In this document: positions 53,679 through 63,710 of the stretch, one piece after another
Numbering within the stretch: position 1 is the first letter of the stretch
Layout: the number at the start of each line of letters is the position of its first letter
NCBI GenBank assembly: GCA_002753225.1
Contig: PDZS01000008.1
Coordinates: 83,332 to 147,331, forward strand
Direction of reading: 5' to 3'
Origin: Deltaproteobacteria bacterium YD0425bin51
GTDB taxonomy: Bacteria; Desulfobacterota; Desulfobacteria; Desulfobacterales; YD0425bin51
DNA: 64,000 nt
Notes under the pieces: model-generated
Seen by the model: only the letters and a program-made list of their open reading frames with translations
Told to the model about the DNA's origin: nothing
Database searches by the model: none
Position numbers and translations under genes: made by a program

Positions 53679-53987
53679 ATGAGTCAGATCATTAGAGAAA
53701 AAGAAAAATTAATAATTAAGCCCGGACAAAATTTAGTTGCATCAATTGCGAATTCTTTTAGATCAGAACTTCATTCTTTGCTTCAAGAATCTCCTAAAGA
53801 ACTTATAATAGATTTGGGTGGAGTTGACATAGTTGATTCTGTTGGTATAGGAATTATAATTGCAGCCCATAATTCTATAAATAAATTAGGAGGAAAACTT
53901 AAAATTGTAAATATTGCAAAAAATACTTATGATCTTTTTGTTACAATGCGTTTAAATAGGCATTTTATATTAGAACCTGTAAAATAA
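53679..53987 (+). CDS. STAS-domain anti-sigma-factor antagonist-like protein
   Basis: This 102-residue single-domain STAS protein has the conserved ELIIDLGGVDIVDSVGIGIIIAAHNSI segment, where the Ser of DSVG is the position phosphorylated by an anti-sigma kinase in SpoIIAA/RsbV. LRRHF-like MRLNRHFIL follows. No anti-sigma kinase or sigma factor is adjacent, so its partner must be elsewhere. The ATG lacks a good Shine-Dalgarno; a perfect AAAGGAGG occurs about 45 nt upstream inside a small hairpin. It is followed 9 nt later by the ThiF-like gene. Confidence 0.88.
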   Translation: MSQIIREKEKLIIKPGQNLVASIANSFRSELHSLLQESPKELIIDLGGVDIVDSVGIGIIIAAHNSINKLGGKLKIVNIAKNTYDLFVTMRLNRHFILEPVK

Positions 53988-53996
53988 TCTTTTTTT

Positions 53997-54938
53997 ATGT
54001 TCAATTATAAAGATTTTTTTAAACGCAATTATGGAATATTTACTGATTCAGAGCAGAATAAGATCCGTAACGCACGGATTCTTATAGTTGGAGTAGGGGG
54101 AATTGGCGGGACAGTCGCGATAATTTTAGCAAGGTGTGGGCTTAGTCGTTTTATTTTGGTTGATTTTGACGACTATGATGCCTCTAATATGAATCGTCAA
54201 ATTGGCTGTTTTACAAATACCCTAGGGCAAAATAAATGTCAGGTTATAAGAGATCAGATAACTAAGATAAATCCTGAGGCTGAAGTTGATATCTACCCTA
54301 GATTCCTTACCAATGCTCAGATAGCAGCTTTCATACCAAAAGCTGATATGGTTTTTCCTGCTGCAGATGATTTTGCCTTTAGTTTGATGGTTTTTAGAGA
54401 CTGCCAAAGGCTTGGCAAGCCTGCTTTGATGGTAGTACCATCTGGAACATGGGCAAATGTTTCTGTTATTATGCCAAATAGTCCTCCAGCAGAAGATATT
54501 CATGGAGTTCCAAGATTAAGCACCTATGATAAGCTCAAAGAGGTCTTTGAACTCCGCAGATATAAATTTGGTAACTTTTATAATATCCCATTTGCAGATT
54601 GGCGTATAGATTATTTTAGATCTTTTATGGATGAAGATTTCCCTGTTCCTCAGATTTGCCCAATTGTATGGCTCTCATCTTCTCTTGGAGCTTTTGAAAT
54701 ATTAAAGGTTATTTCAGAAAAACGAGGATGGGAACCAGTTATATCCCCTAATTATTGGATAATTACAGGGAAAGGGATTAAAATAACTTCTATAAATGGA
54801 TTTTCTTTTCAGACATTTCTTGTTTGGCAAAGAAAAATTTTATGGCATATTTTTCAAACTAAGATGGGGGGACAATTATTGGATTTTTCGGAAAAGATGT
54901 TGTGGAGACTTATTTGCAGTTTGGTTCCCCCTATATAG
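53997..54938 (+). CDS. ThiF/MoeB/HesA-family adenylyltransferase
   Basis: This 313-residue E1-like protein has ILIVGVGGIGGTVAIILARCG (ATP-binding Rossmann, about residue 27), VDFDDYDASNMNRQ (the D..D..N..RQ motif), and the Asp of PAADD. The dimer strand CPIVWLSSSLGAFEILK matches the PVVG..GSLQALEAIK region of MoeB. The usual zinc CxxC pairs are absent and an extra C-terminal helical region of about 50 residues is present. Such enzymes adenylate the C-terminal Gly of a ubiquitin-like/ThiS protein or another acid. No such small carrier gene is nearby, so the substrate is open. Confidence 0.85.
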   Translation: MFNYKDFFKRNYGIFTDSEQNKIRNARILIVGVGGIGGTVAIILARCGLSRFILVDFDDYDASNMNRQIGCFTNTLGQNKCQVIRDQITKINPEAEVDIYPRFLTNAQIAAFIPKADMVFPAADDFAFSLMVFRDCQRLGKPALMVVPSGTWANVSVIMPNSPPAEDIHGVPRLSTYDKLKEVFELRRYKFGNFYNIPFADWRIDYFRSFMDEDFPVPQICPIVWLSSSLGAFEILKVISEKRGWEPVISPNYWIITGKGIKITSINGFSFQTFLVWQRKILWHIFQTKMGGQLLDFSEKMLWRLICSLVPPI

Positions 54939-54948
54939 TTATGATTTT

Positions 54949-55938
54949 TTACTTTACCTTCGGATGAAGTAACCCATAAACTTCTCCGATAGCATACCCA
55001 AAATGCTGGATAAGATATACAAGGGTTACTGGAAATAAAAGATGAATAGCTCTACTTTTAACACATTGAAGTAATGAATAGGCTATAAGGACTGGAAAGT
55101 ATAATAGCGGTAGTAAAAATAAATTAGAAAAAGGTGAAAAAAATGTTATAGCCATTGTAATTATAAATAAAATTGGCAATAAATAACAAGAATTCCACAT
55201 TTCAGGGTACCTTTTTAAAAGCCTGCTTCTCCCTTTACCATATCTTATCATGTTTTTAAGCCATGTCTTTAGCGTAGGTCTCATTTTATGCCAAACAAAA
55301 GAATTAGGTATGTATAACATCTTATAATCAGCTTTGTGTAATCTAAAATTAATATCTGCGTCTTCACCCTCACTGTTTAATGTCTCATCATAAAAACCAA
55401 TTTCAATTAATTTTTGTTTCTCATAAAGAGCATTTGAATTAGAAAGACTTGGCACGTAACGTTTTTCTTTAAACTTACGACCCTGAACGCTGTTAAAACT
55501 TCCAAGATATGAATCCATAGCTATTCCTATAGCTTTAACAAAATTTTTTGTCTTTTGAGGAGGTATATTTGAACCTCCAACAGCAATTATACTATTATCT
55601 TTAGCTTTTTCTGTCTTAAAATTTTCTACGAGAGTCTTTAACCAGTTTATCGGGGCTTCACAGTCAGCATCAATAAAAGCAATATGGTCAAATTGAGCTG
55701 CCTGTATCCCTGCGTTTCTTCCTGCTGCTGCACCTTTTTTATGCTCAAGAACTAAGCGGACATTTTTATTATGATTTACTATGTTGTTTATAATTTCAAG
55801 GGTATGATCATTAGAATTGCCATCAACAATTATAATTTCAAACATATCTTTTGGATAAGATTGCTTAAGTAAGCTATCCAAACATTCTGAGATATTTTTT
55901 TCTTCATTTAAGCATATTACAATAACAGATACATTCAT
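54949..55938 (-). CDS. family 2 glycosyltransferase with C-terminal membrane segments
   Basis: This 329-residue protein has the GT-A start VSVIVICLNEEKNISECLDSLLKQSYPKDMFEIIIVDGNSNDHT, a DXD-like IDADCEAP, and a ..EGEDADINFRLHKADYKMLYIP acceptor segment (the ED motif). Two or three transmembrane helices in residues 245-305 follow. It transfers a sugar from a nucleotide or lipid donor on the cytoplasmic side, likely for a surface glycan or glycolipid. It is divergently transcribed from the radical-SAM gene across a 93-nt gap. Confidence 0.9.
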   Translation of the reverse strand: MNVSVIVICLNEEKNISECLDSLLKQSYPKDMFEIIIVDGNSNDHTLEIINNIVNHNKNVRLVLEHKKGAAAGRNAGIQAAQFDHIAFIDADCEAPINWLKTLVENFKTEKAKDNSIIAVGGSNIPPQKTKNFVKAIGIAMDSYLGSFNSVQGRKFKEKRYVPSLSNSNALYEKQKLIEIGFYDETLNSEGEDADINFRLHKADYKMLYIPNSFVWHKMRPTLKTWLKNMIRYGKGRSRLLKRYPEMWNSCYLLPILFIITMAITFFSPFSNLFLLPLLYFPVLIAYSLLQCVKSRAIHLLFPVTLVYLIQHFGYAIGEVYGLLHPKVK

Positions 55939-56031
55939 TTTTTTAGCCTTTATAGTTTATATAATAATATTTCGGATTTTTTTAGATTTTTATTTAACAT
56001 TTTTTTTATATGGTATAAAACTATTTAAATT

Positions 56032-57465
56032 ATGAATATATTGTTTTTAAATCCTCCATTTTTCAAACATTACTCAAGAACCTCACGGAGTCCCGCTGTA
56101 ACAAAAGGAGGCACATTATATTATCCAATATGGCTTGCTTATGCAGCTGGTATAGCAGAAAGATCAGGTCACAGAATTAAGCTATTCGATGCTCCAGCTA
56201 AAGGAACCAGTTTATTAGATATTTTTAGATTACTTGGTGATTTTATACCTGATTTAACTGTAATTGATACAAGCACTCCAAGTATATATAATGATATTAA
56301 TGTTGCTTCCGAAATTAAAGATAGATTTCCTAAAACTTTTATAATATTAGTTGGAACTCACCCCTCAGCTTTGCCTATAGAAACCTTAAATTTAAGCAAT
56401 AAACTAGATGCTGTAGCAATTGGAGAATATGATTATACTATAAAAGACTTAGCTGATAACATGGCATTAGATAAAGTCAAAGGAATTTATTATAAAAAAA
56501 ATGGGGAAATTTTTCAAAATGAAATAAGAGAGAAGATTTCTGATCTTGATCAGATTCCATTTGTATCATCAGTATATAAAAAATATTTAAATTATAAGGA
56601 TTATTTTTTTGCTGCTGCTAACTATCCAATAATTATGATAATAACAGGAAGAGGCTGCCCATATAGATGTTTTTTTTGTGTTTATCCGCAAGTTTTTCAT
56701 GGGAGAAAATACAGGACAAGGTCACCTGAAAATGTAGTTGATGAAATGGAATATATTATAGCCAATTTTTCAGATATAAAAGAAATTGGTATTGAAGATG
56801 ACTGTTTCACAGGGAATCCTAAACGCGTTTCAGAAATATGCAGTCTTATTATTTCCCGTAAGATAAAGATAAAATGGTATTGTAATGTCCGGGGCAATTT
56901 AGAATATGAACTTCTTTCTCATATGAAAGCAGCAGGATGCAGGCTAGTAACTGTTGGTTTTGAGAGTTCATGCCAGCATATTTTAAATAATATGAATAAA
57001 GGGGAAAAGGTTGAAAGGTATTATAGCTTTATAAAAAATGCTAAAAAAGCTGGAATACTAGTTCATGGGTGTATTATGGTTGGAAACCCTGGTGACACAA
57101 AGGAAACATTAAGGTTAGGGTATGAATTTGCAAAAAAAATTAATTGCGACAGTATGCAATTTTACCCGCTTTATGTTTATCCAGGCACTGAAGCTTATAA
57201 TTGGGCAGAAAGAAACAGTTATTTAAAGACAAAAGACTTCTCTAAATGGTTAACAAAAGATGGTTCGCATAATTGCGTTTTAAATACTCCTGCTTTATCA
57301 TCAGATGAAATGCTTTATCTTTGTGACTATTATCTAAAAAAATACCATCTTAGACCTAAATATATTGCAAGTAAATTGCTCCAGGCAATATTAAACCCAT
57401 CAGAAGGTTATAGGTCTTTAAAATCAGCAAAAACTTTTTTTTTAAAACTGATACAAGATAAGTGA
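56032..57465 (+). CDS. B12-binding-domain radical SAM protein
   Basis: This 477-residue protein has a cobalamin-type N-terminal domain (FLNPPFF, GHRIKLFDAPA, LVGTHPSALP) and a radical SAM core with the cluster cysteines C209, C213 and C216 in GRGCPYRCFFC. IGIEDDCF, a GFES strand and VGNPGDTKET follow. The DxHxxG cobalamin motif is not evident, as in many family members. Such proteins modify lipids, sugars or natural products by C-methylation or rearrangement. Its position beside a glycosyltransferase suggests envelope or glycolipid modification; substrate unknown. A terminator follows at 57518. Confidence 0.92.
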   Translation: MNILFLNPPFFKHYSRTSRSPAVTKGGTLYYPIWLAYAAGIAERSGHRIKLFDAPAKGTSLLDIFRLLGDFIPDLTVIDTSTPSIYNDINVASEIKDRFPKTFIILVGTHPSALPIETLNLSNKLDAVAIGEYDYTIKDLADNMALDKVKGIYYKKNGEIFQNEIREKISDLDQIPFVSSVYKKYLNYKDYFFAAANYPIIMIITGRGCPYRCFFCVYPQVFHGRKYRTRSPENVVDEMEYIIANFSDIKEIGIEDDCFTGNPKRVSEICSLIISRKIKIKWYCNVRGNLEYELLSHMKAAGCRLVTVGFESSCQHILNNMNKGEKVERYYSFIKNAKKAGILVHGCIMVGNPGDTKETLRLGYEFAKKINCDSMQFYPLYVYPGTEAYNWAERNSYLKTKDFSKWLTKDGSHNCVLNTPALSSDEMLYLCDYYLKKYHLRPKYIASKLLQAILNPSEGYRSLKSAKTFFLKLIQDK

Positions 57466-57517
57466 ACACAAAAAGTTTTATATGAATGAAATACTTTTCC
57501 CTGAAATATCTATTGGT

Positions 57518-57566
57518 AGATAATTAATCAGCATTAATTCATAGGCTGATTAATTATCTTAATTTT
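57518..57566 (+). terminator. Rho-independent terminator after the radical-SAM gene
   Basis: GATAATTAATCAGC (57519-57532) pairs perfectly with 57545-57558 around a 12-nt loop (15 bp with the flanking A:T). The stem is followed by TTAATTTTTATTTT on the plus strand. It sits between the convergent radical-SAM and mutase genes, 52 nt after the former's stop; the minus-strand side has no T-run. Confidence 0.75.
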
Positions 57567-57570
57567 TATT

Positions 57571-59676
57571 TTATAAAAGATTTAAAATTTTATTTGCAGC
57601 TTCAGTAATAACTGTTCCTGGACCAAAAACTAATGCGGCTCCATTCTCATACAAGAAGTCATAATCTTTTGGAGGAATAATACCTCCTACTACAACTAAT
57701 ATATCTCCTGCATTTTGCTTTTTTAATGCAGAAACAAGTTCAGGTACTAAGGTTTTATGAGCTGCTGCTAAACTAGATACGCCTATAAAATGAACGTCAT
57801 TTTCAATTGCCATGCGAGCTGCTTCTTCAGGAGTCTGAAACATTGGAGAAATATCAACATCAAACCCAAAGTCAGCAAGAGCTGTTGCAACAACCTTTAT
57901 ACCTCTGTCATGACCATCCTGACCCATCTTAGTAACCAAGATTCTTGGTCTTCTCCCCTGTTTTTCTAAAAATTCAGCAGTCCGTTTTCTAAGAGAAGCA
58001 ATAATTTGGCTGTCACCGTATTCAGAAGCATAAACTCCAGAAATACATTGAGTTGTGGCAACATATCTTCCAAAAACTTTTTCCATTGCGTCACTGATTT
58101 CACCTACAGTTGCTCTTAGTCTTACTGCTTTTATGCAGGCTTCAAGTAAATTGCCATCTGATGCCGCGCAATTTGTAATTGCTTCAAGAGCTTTTTTTGT
58201 TTCCTCGTTATTTCTTTTTTGCTTAATTTCTTTTAGTCTTGCAATCTGTTCTTCTCTCACGGCTGATGAGACTTCTAAAACATCCATTGGAGTTTCATCT
58301 TTAATTTTGTATTTATTTACACCTAAAATAACGTCTTTACTCTGATCAATTCTGGCTTGTCTTCTGGCTGAAGCTTCTTCAATTCTTTGTTTTGGCATTC
58401 CTGTTGCTATTGCTTTTGCCATCCCTCCCATGCTTTCAACTTCTTTTATGATTTTTCTTGATTCGCTTGCAATAGAATTTGTTAATGATTCAACATAATA
58501 AGAGCCTCCTAATGGGTCCACAACCTTACATATTTGAGATTCTTCCTGAATAATAAGCTGGGTGTTTCTCGCAATTCTTGCAGAAAAATCTGTAGGGAGT
58601 CCTACAGCCTCATCAAAAGAATTTGTGTGCAAAGATTGAGTTCCTCCAAGCACTGCCGCCAGTGCCTCCAGTGTGGTACGGATAATATTATTGTATGGAT
58701 CCTGCTGGGTTAAACTCCATCCAGATGTTTGGCAATGGGTTCTTAACATAAGTGACTGAGCATTCTTAGGATTAAACTGACCTATAAGCTCTGCCCACAA
58801 AAGCCTTGCAGCTCTTAGCATCGCAATTTCCATAAAGAAATTCATCCCTATCCCGAAAAAGAAGGATAGCCTTGGCGCAAAAGCATCAATATCAAGGCCT
58901 GCACGAGTTGCTGCTTTTACATATTCTACGCCGTCTGCCAGAGTAAAAGCTGTTTGAAGTACAGAGCTTGCTCCTGCTTCCATCATGTGATAGCCGCTTA
59001 TACTTATTGTGTTGTATTTTGGCATATTTTTAGAGCAGTAAGCGATTATGTTTGAGACAATTCTCATGGAAGGTTCAGGAGGGAAAATATATGTGTTTCT
59101 TGTCAGATATTCCTTTAAAATATCGTTTTGAATAGTGCCTTCTAGTTTATCCTGGGAAACTCCTTGTTCTTCAGCAGCAACTATATAACCAGCAAGAATT
59201 GGTAACACTGCTCCGTTCATGGTCATGGAAACAGACATTTGATCCAGAGGAATCTGGTCAAATAAAATTTTCATGTCTTCAACGCTGTCAACTGCAACTC
59301 CAGCTTTTCCAACATCGCCTGAAACTCTTGGATGATCAGAATCATATCCTCTATGGGTTGCTAGATCAAAAGCAACAGATAAGCCTTTTTGACCAGCAGC
59401 TAAATTTCTTCTATAAAAAGCATTGGAATCTTTGGCTGTTGAAAAGCCTGCATATTGTCTTATTGTCCATGGTCTTCCAGTATACATTGTTCCTCTTATG
59501 CCACGAACAAATGGTGAAAATCCGGGTAAAGTATTTACGAATTCTAAATTTTCTAAATCTTCTGATGTGTATAAAGGCTTAACTAATATCCCTTCAGGCG
59601 TCATCCAATTTAATGTATCTGGAGATTTTTTTAGTTCTTTTTCAGCAAGCTGAGTCCATTTCTTTATATCTGGCAT
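57571..59676 (-). CDS. methylmalonyl-CoA mutase (full-length catalytic chain)
   Basis: This 701-residue protein has the catalytic TIM barrel ([55 protein letters not shown]) and the C-terminal cobalamin domain with H589 in GQDGHDRG as the lower cobalt ligand. [15 protein letters not shown], the GVSSLAAAH strand and [15 protein letters not shown] follow. Catalytic and B12 domains on one chain mark the MCM large-subunit type, without a separate small subunit. It interconverts succinyl-CoA and (R)-methylmalonyl-CoA. AGGAGGAATAAAAT precedes the ATG. The epimerase gene lies 12 nt upstream; its GTPase MeaB is encoded at 8299. Confidence 0.97.
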   Translation of the reverse strand: MPDIKKWTQLAEKELKKSPDTLNWMTPEGILVKPLYTSEDLENLEFVNTLPGFSPFVRGIRGTMYTGRPWTIRQYAGFSTAKDSNAFYRRNLAAGQKGLSVAFDLATHRGYDSDHPRVSGDVGKAGVAVDSVEDMKILFDQIPLDQMSVSMTMNGAVLPILAGYIVAAEEQGVSQDKLEGTIQNDILKEYLTRNTYIFPPEPSMRIVSNIIAYCSKNMPKYNTISISGYHMMEAGASSVLQTAFTLADGVEYVKAATRAGLDIDAFAPRLSFFFGIGMNFFMEIAMLRAARLLWAELIGQFNPKNAQSLMLRTHCQTSGWSLTQQDPYNNIIRTTLEALAAVLGGTQSLHTNSFDEAVGLPTDFSARIARNTQLIIQEESQICKVVDPLGGSYYVESLTNSIASESRKIIKEVESMGGMAKAIATGMPKQRIEEASARRQARIDQSKDVILGVNKYKIKDETPMDVLEVSSAVREEQIARLKEIKQKRNNEETKKALEAITNCAASDGNLLEACIKAVRLRATVGEISDAMEKVFGRYVATTQCISGVYASEYGDSQIIASLRKRTAEFLEKQGRRPRILVTKMGQDGHDRGIKVVATALADFGFDVDISPMFQTPEEAARMAIENDVHFIGVSSLAAAHKTLVPELVSALKKQNAGDILVVVGGIIPPKDYDFLYENGAALVFGPGTVITEAANKILNLL

Positions 59677-59688
59677 ATTTTATTCCTC

Positions 59689-60093
59689 CTAAATTTTTTG
59701 GCATAGTTCAACTAATACACCATTTGTTGATTTGGGGTGAAGAAAGGCAATTTTTTTACCGCCAGCGCCTTTTCTTGGTTTTTCGTCAATTAGTTTTATT
59801 CCTTTTTCTTTTAATTCAGAAAGAGCTGATTCAATATCTTCAACCATAAAAGCAATGTGTTGAAAACCTTCTCCTCGTTTTTCCAAAAATTTTGCAATTG
59901 GTCCTTCTGGAGAAGTTGACTCAAGAAGTTCTATCTCGCTTTCTCCAACAGGCATAAAAGCTGTTGTTACTTTTTGTTCTTCAACTGTTTCAGTTCCTTC
60001 AAGAGAAAGCCCTAAAATCTCTTTCCAAAAATTTTTACCAGCGTCAATACTATTTACAGCAACTCCTATATGATCAATTTTAAGTATCTTCAT
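59689..60093 (-). CDS. mce: methylmalonyl-CoA epimerase
   Basis: This 134-residue VOC-fold protein begins KILKIDHIGVAVNSIDAGKNFW and has ESEIELLEST, GEGFQHIAFMVEDI and NGVLVELCQK, giving the metal ligands H, H and E expected for the epimerase. It interconverts (S)- and (R)-methylmalonyl-CoA, linking the carboxyltransferase product to the mutase encoded immediately downstream. Length matches the family. Confidence 0.95.
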   Translation of the reverse strand: MKILKIDHIGVAVNSIDAGKNFWKEILGLSLEGTETVEEQKVTTAFMPVGESEIELLESTSPEGPIAKFLEKRGEGFQHIAFMVEDIESALSELKEKGIKLIDEKPRKGAGGKKIAFLHPKSTNGVLVELCQKI

Positions 60094-60107
60094 AAATATA
60101 ACCCTTT

Positions 60108-61289
60108 TTATTTATATTTTTTTATAATTTTGTCAAAACCAGAAGCTGAAGATGTAATTGTTTTATCGTCCACACAAAAAGCAATTCTAAAATGATTTGG
60201 CGCTCCAAAACCTCGTCCTGGAACTGTAAGTATCCGCTCTTCTTGAAGAGCCTTAACAAATTCAACGTCATCTTGAATAGGTGTTTTAGGAAAAACATAA
60301 AAAGCGCCCTGCGGTTTTACGAATTCATAACCGCAGTCAGTTAATATATTGCATATTAAATCTCTTTTTCTTGTATATTCTGACACGTCAACAGTTATAC
60401 CGCAAATTTTAGCAATAACTCTCTGCATAAAAGCAGGAGCGTTTACAAAACCAAGTATTCTATTGGCAAGAGTCATTCCATCTAAAAGTTTATCTTTTAA
60501 CAAAGATTTAGGATGAACAGCAATAAATCCAATTCTTTCACCTGGTATGGATAAATCTTTAGAATAAGAATTAGCTATAATTGATTCTGTATAACACTTG
60601 AAAATACTTGGGACTTTTACGCCATCATATACAATTTTACGATAAGGCTCATCAGATATAAGATATATTGTTTTATTAAGTTCTTTTCCTTTTTGCTCTA
60701 AAATATTACCTAAAAGAAGAATGTTTTCTTCTGAATAAATTTTACCTGTTGGATTATTTGGAGAGTTTATAATTATAGCTTTCGTGTTTTGATTAATACT
60801 TTTTGAAATAGCTTCTATATCTATTGAGAAATCCTCTTTTGTTGGAACAGTCTTTAAAATACCCCCATGATTATCAACATAAAAACCATATTCAACAAAG
60901 TAAGGAATAAGTCCTATAACTTCGTCTCCTGGATCCAGAATTGTTTTAAGTATTACATTTAAAGCTCCGGCAGCGCCGCAAGTCATGATAATTTCTTTTT
61001 CAGAAATTGCTATTTCATGTTCTTTTGAAAGATAATTTGCAACAGATTCACGGACAAATAAATACCCTGAATTTGACATGTAGCAATGATCTTCTTTTTT
61101 TGAAGATAAGGAAATCTCACTTAAGATTTGTCTAAATTCATTAGGAGGTGAAACATTTGGATTTCCTAAGCTAAAATCATATACATTTTCCCGACCGTGT
61201 ATGGATGACAGTTTTGCGCCTTCTTCAAACATTTTTCTTATCCAGGAGGACTTTGATAAAAATTCTTCTATTTTTTTTGCAATAGCCAT
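60108..61289 (-). CDS. class I/II aminotransferase (aspartate aminotransferase-like)
   Basis: This 393-residue PLP fold-type I enzyme has an intact substrate arm YDFSLGNPNVSPP, the glycine-rich CGAAGALNVILK, INSPNNPTG (with the PLP-contacting Asn), ISDEPYRKIVY and the internal aldimine Lys in NSYSKDLSIPGERIGF. RIAFCVDD near the C-terminus carries the carboxylate Arg. It transfers amino groups between an amino acid and a 2-oxo acid; the exact substrate is not readable. It lies 14 nt upstream of the epimerase gene, so it is in the same transcription unit. Confidence 0.9.
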   Translation of the reverse strand: MAIAKKIEEFLSKSSWIRKMFEEGAKLSSIHGRENVYDFSLGNPNVSPPNEFRQILSEISLSSKKEDHCYMSNSGYLFVRESVANYLSKEHEIAISEKEIIMTCGAAGALNVILKTILDPGDEVIGLIPYFVEYGFYVDNHGGILKTVPTKEDFSIDIEAISKSINQNTKAIIINSPNNPTGKIYSEENILLLGNILEQKGKELNKTIYLISDEPYRKIVYDGVKVPSIFKCYTESIIANSYSKDLSIPGERIGFIAVHPKSLLKDKLLDGMTLANRILGFVNAPAFMQRVIAKICGITVDVSEYTRKRDLICNILTDCGYEFVKPQGAFYVFPKTPIQDDVEFVKALQEERILTVPGRGFGAPNHFRIAFCVDDKTITSSASGFDKIIKKYK

Positions 61290-61307
61290 ATGGTAACCTT
61301 AATATTT

Positions 61308-61529
61308 TTATACTGATTCTACTGATTTAACTTCTGGAACGTCCCTTTTTAAAATTTTTTCAATTCCGTTTTTCAACGTCATCTGGGACATTGGACATCC
61401 TATGCAAGCTCCTTTAAGCTTGACTTTAACAATACCGTCTTCTGTTACATCAACTAACTCAACATCTCCGCCGTCTCTTTGAAGCATAGGTCTTATTTTA
61501 CCTATCGATTCTTGAATTTTTTCTTTCAT
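61308..61529 (-). CDS. NifU C-terminal-domain (Nfu-like) FeS protein
   Basis: This 73-residue protein is a lone Nfu domain: [20 protein letters not shown], then [21 protein letters not shown] with the CxxC that binds a bridging [4Fe-4S] cluster. It acts as a scaffold or carrier in FeS-cluster delivery, relevant to an organism with many ferredoxin-type proteins. AAAGGAGACT precedes the ATG. It sits between the aminotransferase (18 nt) and tgt (4 nt) genes. Confidence 0.94.
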   Translation of the reverse strand: MKEKIQESIGKIRPMLQRDGGDVELVDVTEDGIVKVKLKGACIGCPMSQMTLKNGIEKILKRDVPEVKSVESV

Positions 61530-61533
61530 TTTT

Positions 61534-62655
61534 TTAGTCTCCTTTTTTAAATTGCAAGTTATTATAAAAATTTTTCTTAAAATCCATAAACTCGTTATCT
61601 AAAATTGCTTTTCTTATATTTTTTAGTAAATTTACAAAATAATAAACATTATGAATAGTATTTAATCTATATGACAAAAGTTCCTTATTTAAATAAAGAT
61701 GCCTAAGATATGCTTTTGAATAATTCTTGCATGTGTAGCAAAGGCAGCCTGTTTCAACAGGTTCTTTGTCTAATTTGAAACAAGAGTTAGTAATATTTAT
61801 TTTGCCGAATTTTGTAAAAAGCTGACCGTTTCTAGCATTTCTGGTTGGTATAACGCAATCAAACATGTCAGCTCCCATAGATACCATTTCAATCAAATCT
61901 TCAGGCATTCCAACACCCATGACATATTTAGGAAATGAATTTGGAATTTTAGGAAGAGTAAAATCTGCAATGTCTATCATCAGGTCTTTTGGCTCTCCTA
62001 CACTAAGACCTCCAATGGCATAGCCGTTAAAGCCGATTTCAATCAGCTCACTTAAAGACTGTTCTCTAAGCTCTTTGAACATACCCCCCTGAATTATTGC
62101 AAAAAGAGCGTTTTCTTTTTTTTCTTCCCATGTAATTTTACATCTTTTTGCCCATTTTGTTGTAAGGCTCATCGCTTCTTTTGCCCTGCTTTTTTCTTCA
62201 GGATATTTAATACATTCGTCTAAGCACATTATTATATCAGAATTTAGAGTAATCTGGATTTGTGTAGCTTTTTCTGGTGTAAGGATATGTTTTGAACCAT
62301 CTATATGAGATTGAAATTCTACCCCATTTTCTGTGATTTTGTTTAGTTTCGCAAGCGAAAAAACTTGAAAGCCTCCAGAATCTGTTAAAATTGGTTTATT
62401 CCAGTTAATAAATTTATGCAGGCCTGAAAATTCAGATATTACTTCACATCCTGGTCTTAAATAAAGATGATATGTGTTGGATAGAATTATTTGAGAGCCG
62501 ATTTCTATTAGTTCTTCAGGAGATATAGATTTTACACTGCCTAAAGTTCCTACAGGCATAAATACGGGAGTTTCAATATCTCCGTGAGCTGTTGAAATTA
62601 TACCTGCCCTTGCTCTTGTTTGATTGCATTCTGAAATTACTGTAAAATTAACCAT
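61534..62655 (-). CDS. tgt: queuine tRNA-ribosyltransferase
   Basis: This 373-residue TIM-barrel enzyme has the conserved active-site segments [39 protein letters not shown] (catalytic Asp), [24 protein letters not shown] and [12 protein letters not shown] (nucleophile Asp). The zinc site is [17 protein letters not shown]. It exchanges guanine-34 for preQ1 in tRNAs with GUN anticodons. It is 2 nt downstream of queA, the next enzyme of queuosine synthesis. Confidence 0.97.
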   Translation of the reverse strand: MVNFTVISECNQTRARAGIISTAHGDIETPVFMPVGTLGSVKSISPEELIEIGSQIILSNTYHLYLRPGCEVISEFSGLHKFINWNKPILTDSGGFQVFSLAKLNKITENGVEFQSHIDGSKHILTPEKATQIQITLNSDIIMCLDECIKYPEEKSRAKEAMSLTTKWAKRCKITWEEKKENALFAIIQGGMFKELREQSLSELIEIGFNGYAIGGLSVGEPKDLMIDIADFTLPKIPNSFPKYVMGVGMPEDLIEMVSMGADMFDCVIPTRNARNGQLFTKFGKINITNSCFKLDKEPVETGCLCYTCKNYSKAYLRHLYLNKELLSYRLNTIHNVYYFVNLLKNIRKAILDNEFMDFKKNFYNNLQFKKGD

Positions 62656-62657
62656 AC

Positions 62658-63707
62658 CTAAACAATGAACATTGCATCTCCATAGCTATAAAATCTGTAT
62701 TTCTTTTCAATTGCCTCTCTATAAGCAGATAATATAGTTTTATAACCTGCAAAAGCTGAGACTAACATGAGAAGTGTAGATTTTGGAAGATGAAAATTTG
62801 TAATTAAAGCATCAACGATTTTAAATTTATATCCTGGATAAATAAAAAGATCACAAAAACCATAGCCTGACTTAATCTTACCCTTTTCATCTGATAAATA
62901 TTCAAGGGTTCTTACGCTTGTTGTTCCAACAGCTATAATTTGTTTTCCTTGATCTTTTGCTAAATTTATTTCTTCTGTAGATTCTTTTGAAATATAATAC
63001 CATTCAGAATGAATTTTATGTTCTCTTATATCAGATGAGCGGACAGGCAAGAAAGTACCATAACCCACATGCAGAGTAATTGCAATTATTTTAATTCCTT
63101 TTGATTTTATATCATTCAATAGAGCGTCTGAAAAATGGAGTCCTGCGGTTGGAGCAGCAATCGCACCTTTTTGAGATGCATATATGGTTTGATATGAATC
63201 TTTATCATTCTTATTTTTATCTTTTCTTTTAATATAAGGAGGGAGAGGAATATTTCCTATTGCGTATAATGCTGCTTCAAAATCAGAGCAGCCTGTAAAT
63301 TTTACTGTATATATCCCTTCATTAAAATCTAAGATTTTACAGTTTAAATTATTATCGAAAAATATATGAGAATTTATTTTTGGTCGTTTTGATGATTTTA
63401 TAATACATTTACAAATAAAATCACCTTGTACGTCTTTTTTTATATTTACGTAATCTAAAATTAATAGTTCTACTTTCCCAGAACTTTCTTTTTTTCCAAC
63501 AAGTCTTCCAGGAATAACTTTTGTATTATTAATAACCAAAACACTATGTTTTGGAAGCAGATCGCATAATTCATAAAAATATCTGTTAGATATGTCGCCA
63601 GAATTTTTATTTATAGCCATAAGACGAGATTCATCTCTTTTTTTTACAGGTTCTTGTGCTATCAATTCTTCTGGCAGTTCATAGTTATAATCTTCTAATA
63701 AAAACAT
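62658..63707 (-). CDS. queA: S-adenosylmethionine:tRNA ribosyltransferase-isomerase
   Basis: This 349-residue protein begins LEDYNYELPEELIAQEP and has RDESRLMAINK, NNTKVIPGRL, GAIAAPTAGLHF, HVGYGTFLPVR, VGTTSVRTLE and LITNFHLPKSTLLMLVSAFAG, the QueA signature segments. It adds the epoxy-cyclopentanediol ring to preQ1-34 in tRNA using SAM. The tgt gene directly follows. GGAAGAAAGTAACTG precedes the ATG. Confidence 0.97.
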   Translation of the reverse strand: MFLLEDYNYELPEELIAQEPVKKRDESRLMAINKNSGDISNRYFYELCDLLPKHSVLVINNTKVIPGRLVGKKESSGKVELLILDYVNIKKDVQGDFICKCIIKSSKRPKINSHIFFDNNLNCKILDFNEGIYTVKFTGCSDFEAALYAIGNIPLPPYIKRKDKNKNDKDSYQTIYASQKGAIAAPTAGLHFSDALLNDIKSKGIKIIAITLHVGYGTFLPVRSSDIREHKIHSEWYYISKESTEEINLAKDQGKQIIAVGTTSVRTLEYLSDEKGKIKSGYGFCDLFIYPGYKFKIVDALITNFHLPKSTLLMLVSAFAGYKTILSAYREAIEKKYRFYSYGDAMFIV

Positions 63708-63710
63708 CAG

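Noticed and set aside
59199..59582. 127-codon plus-strand frame opposite methylmalonyl-CoA mutase
   Set aside because: It is a shadow of a highly conserved gene; composition is Leu/Gln/His-rich and there is no coding support.
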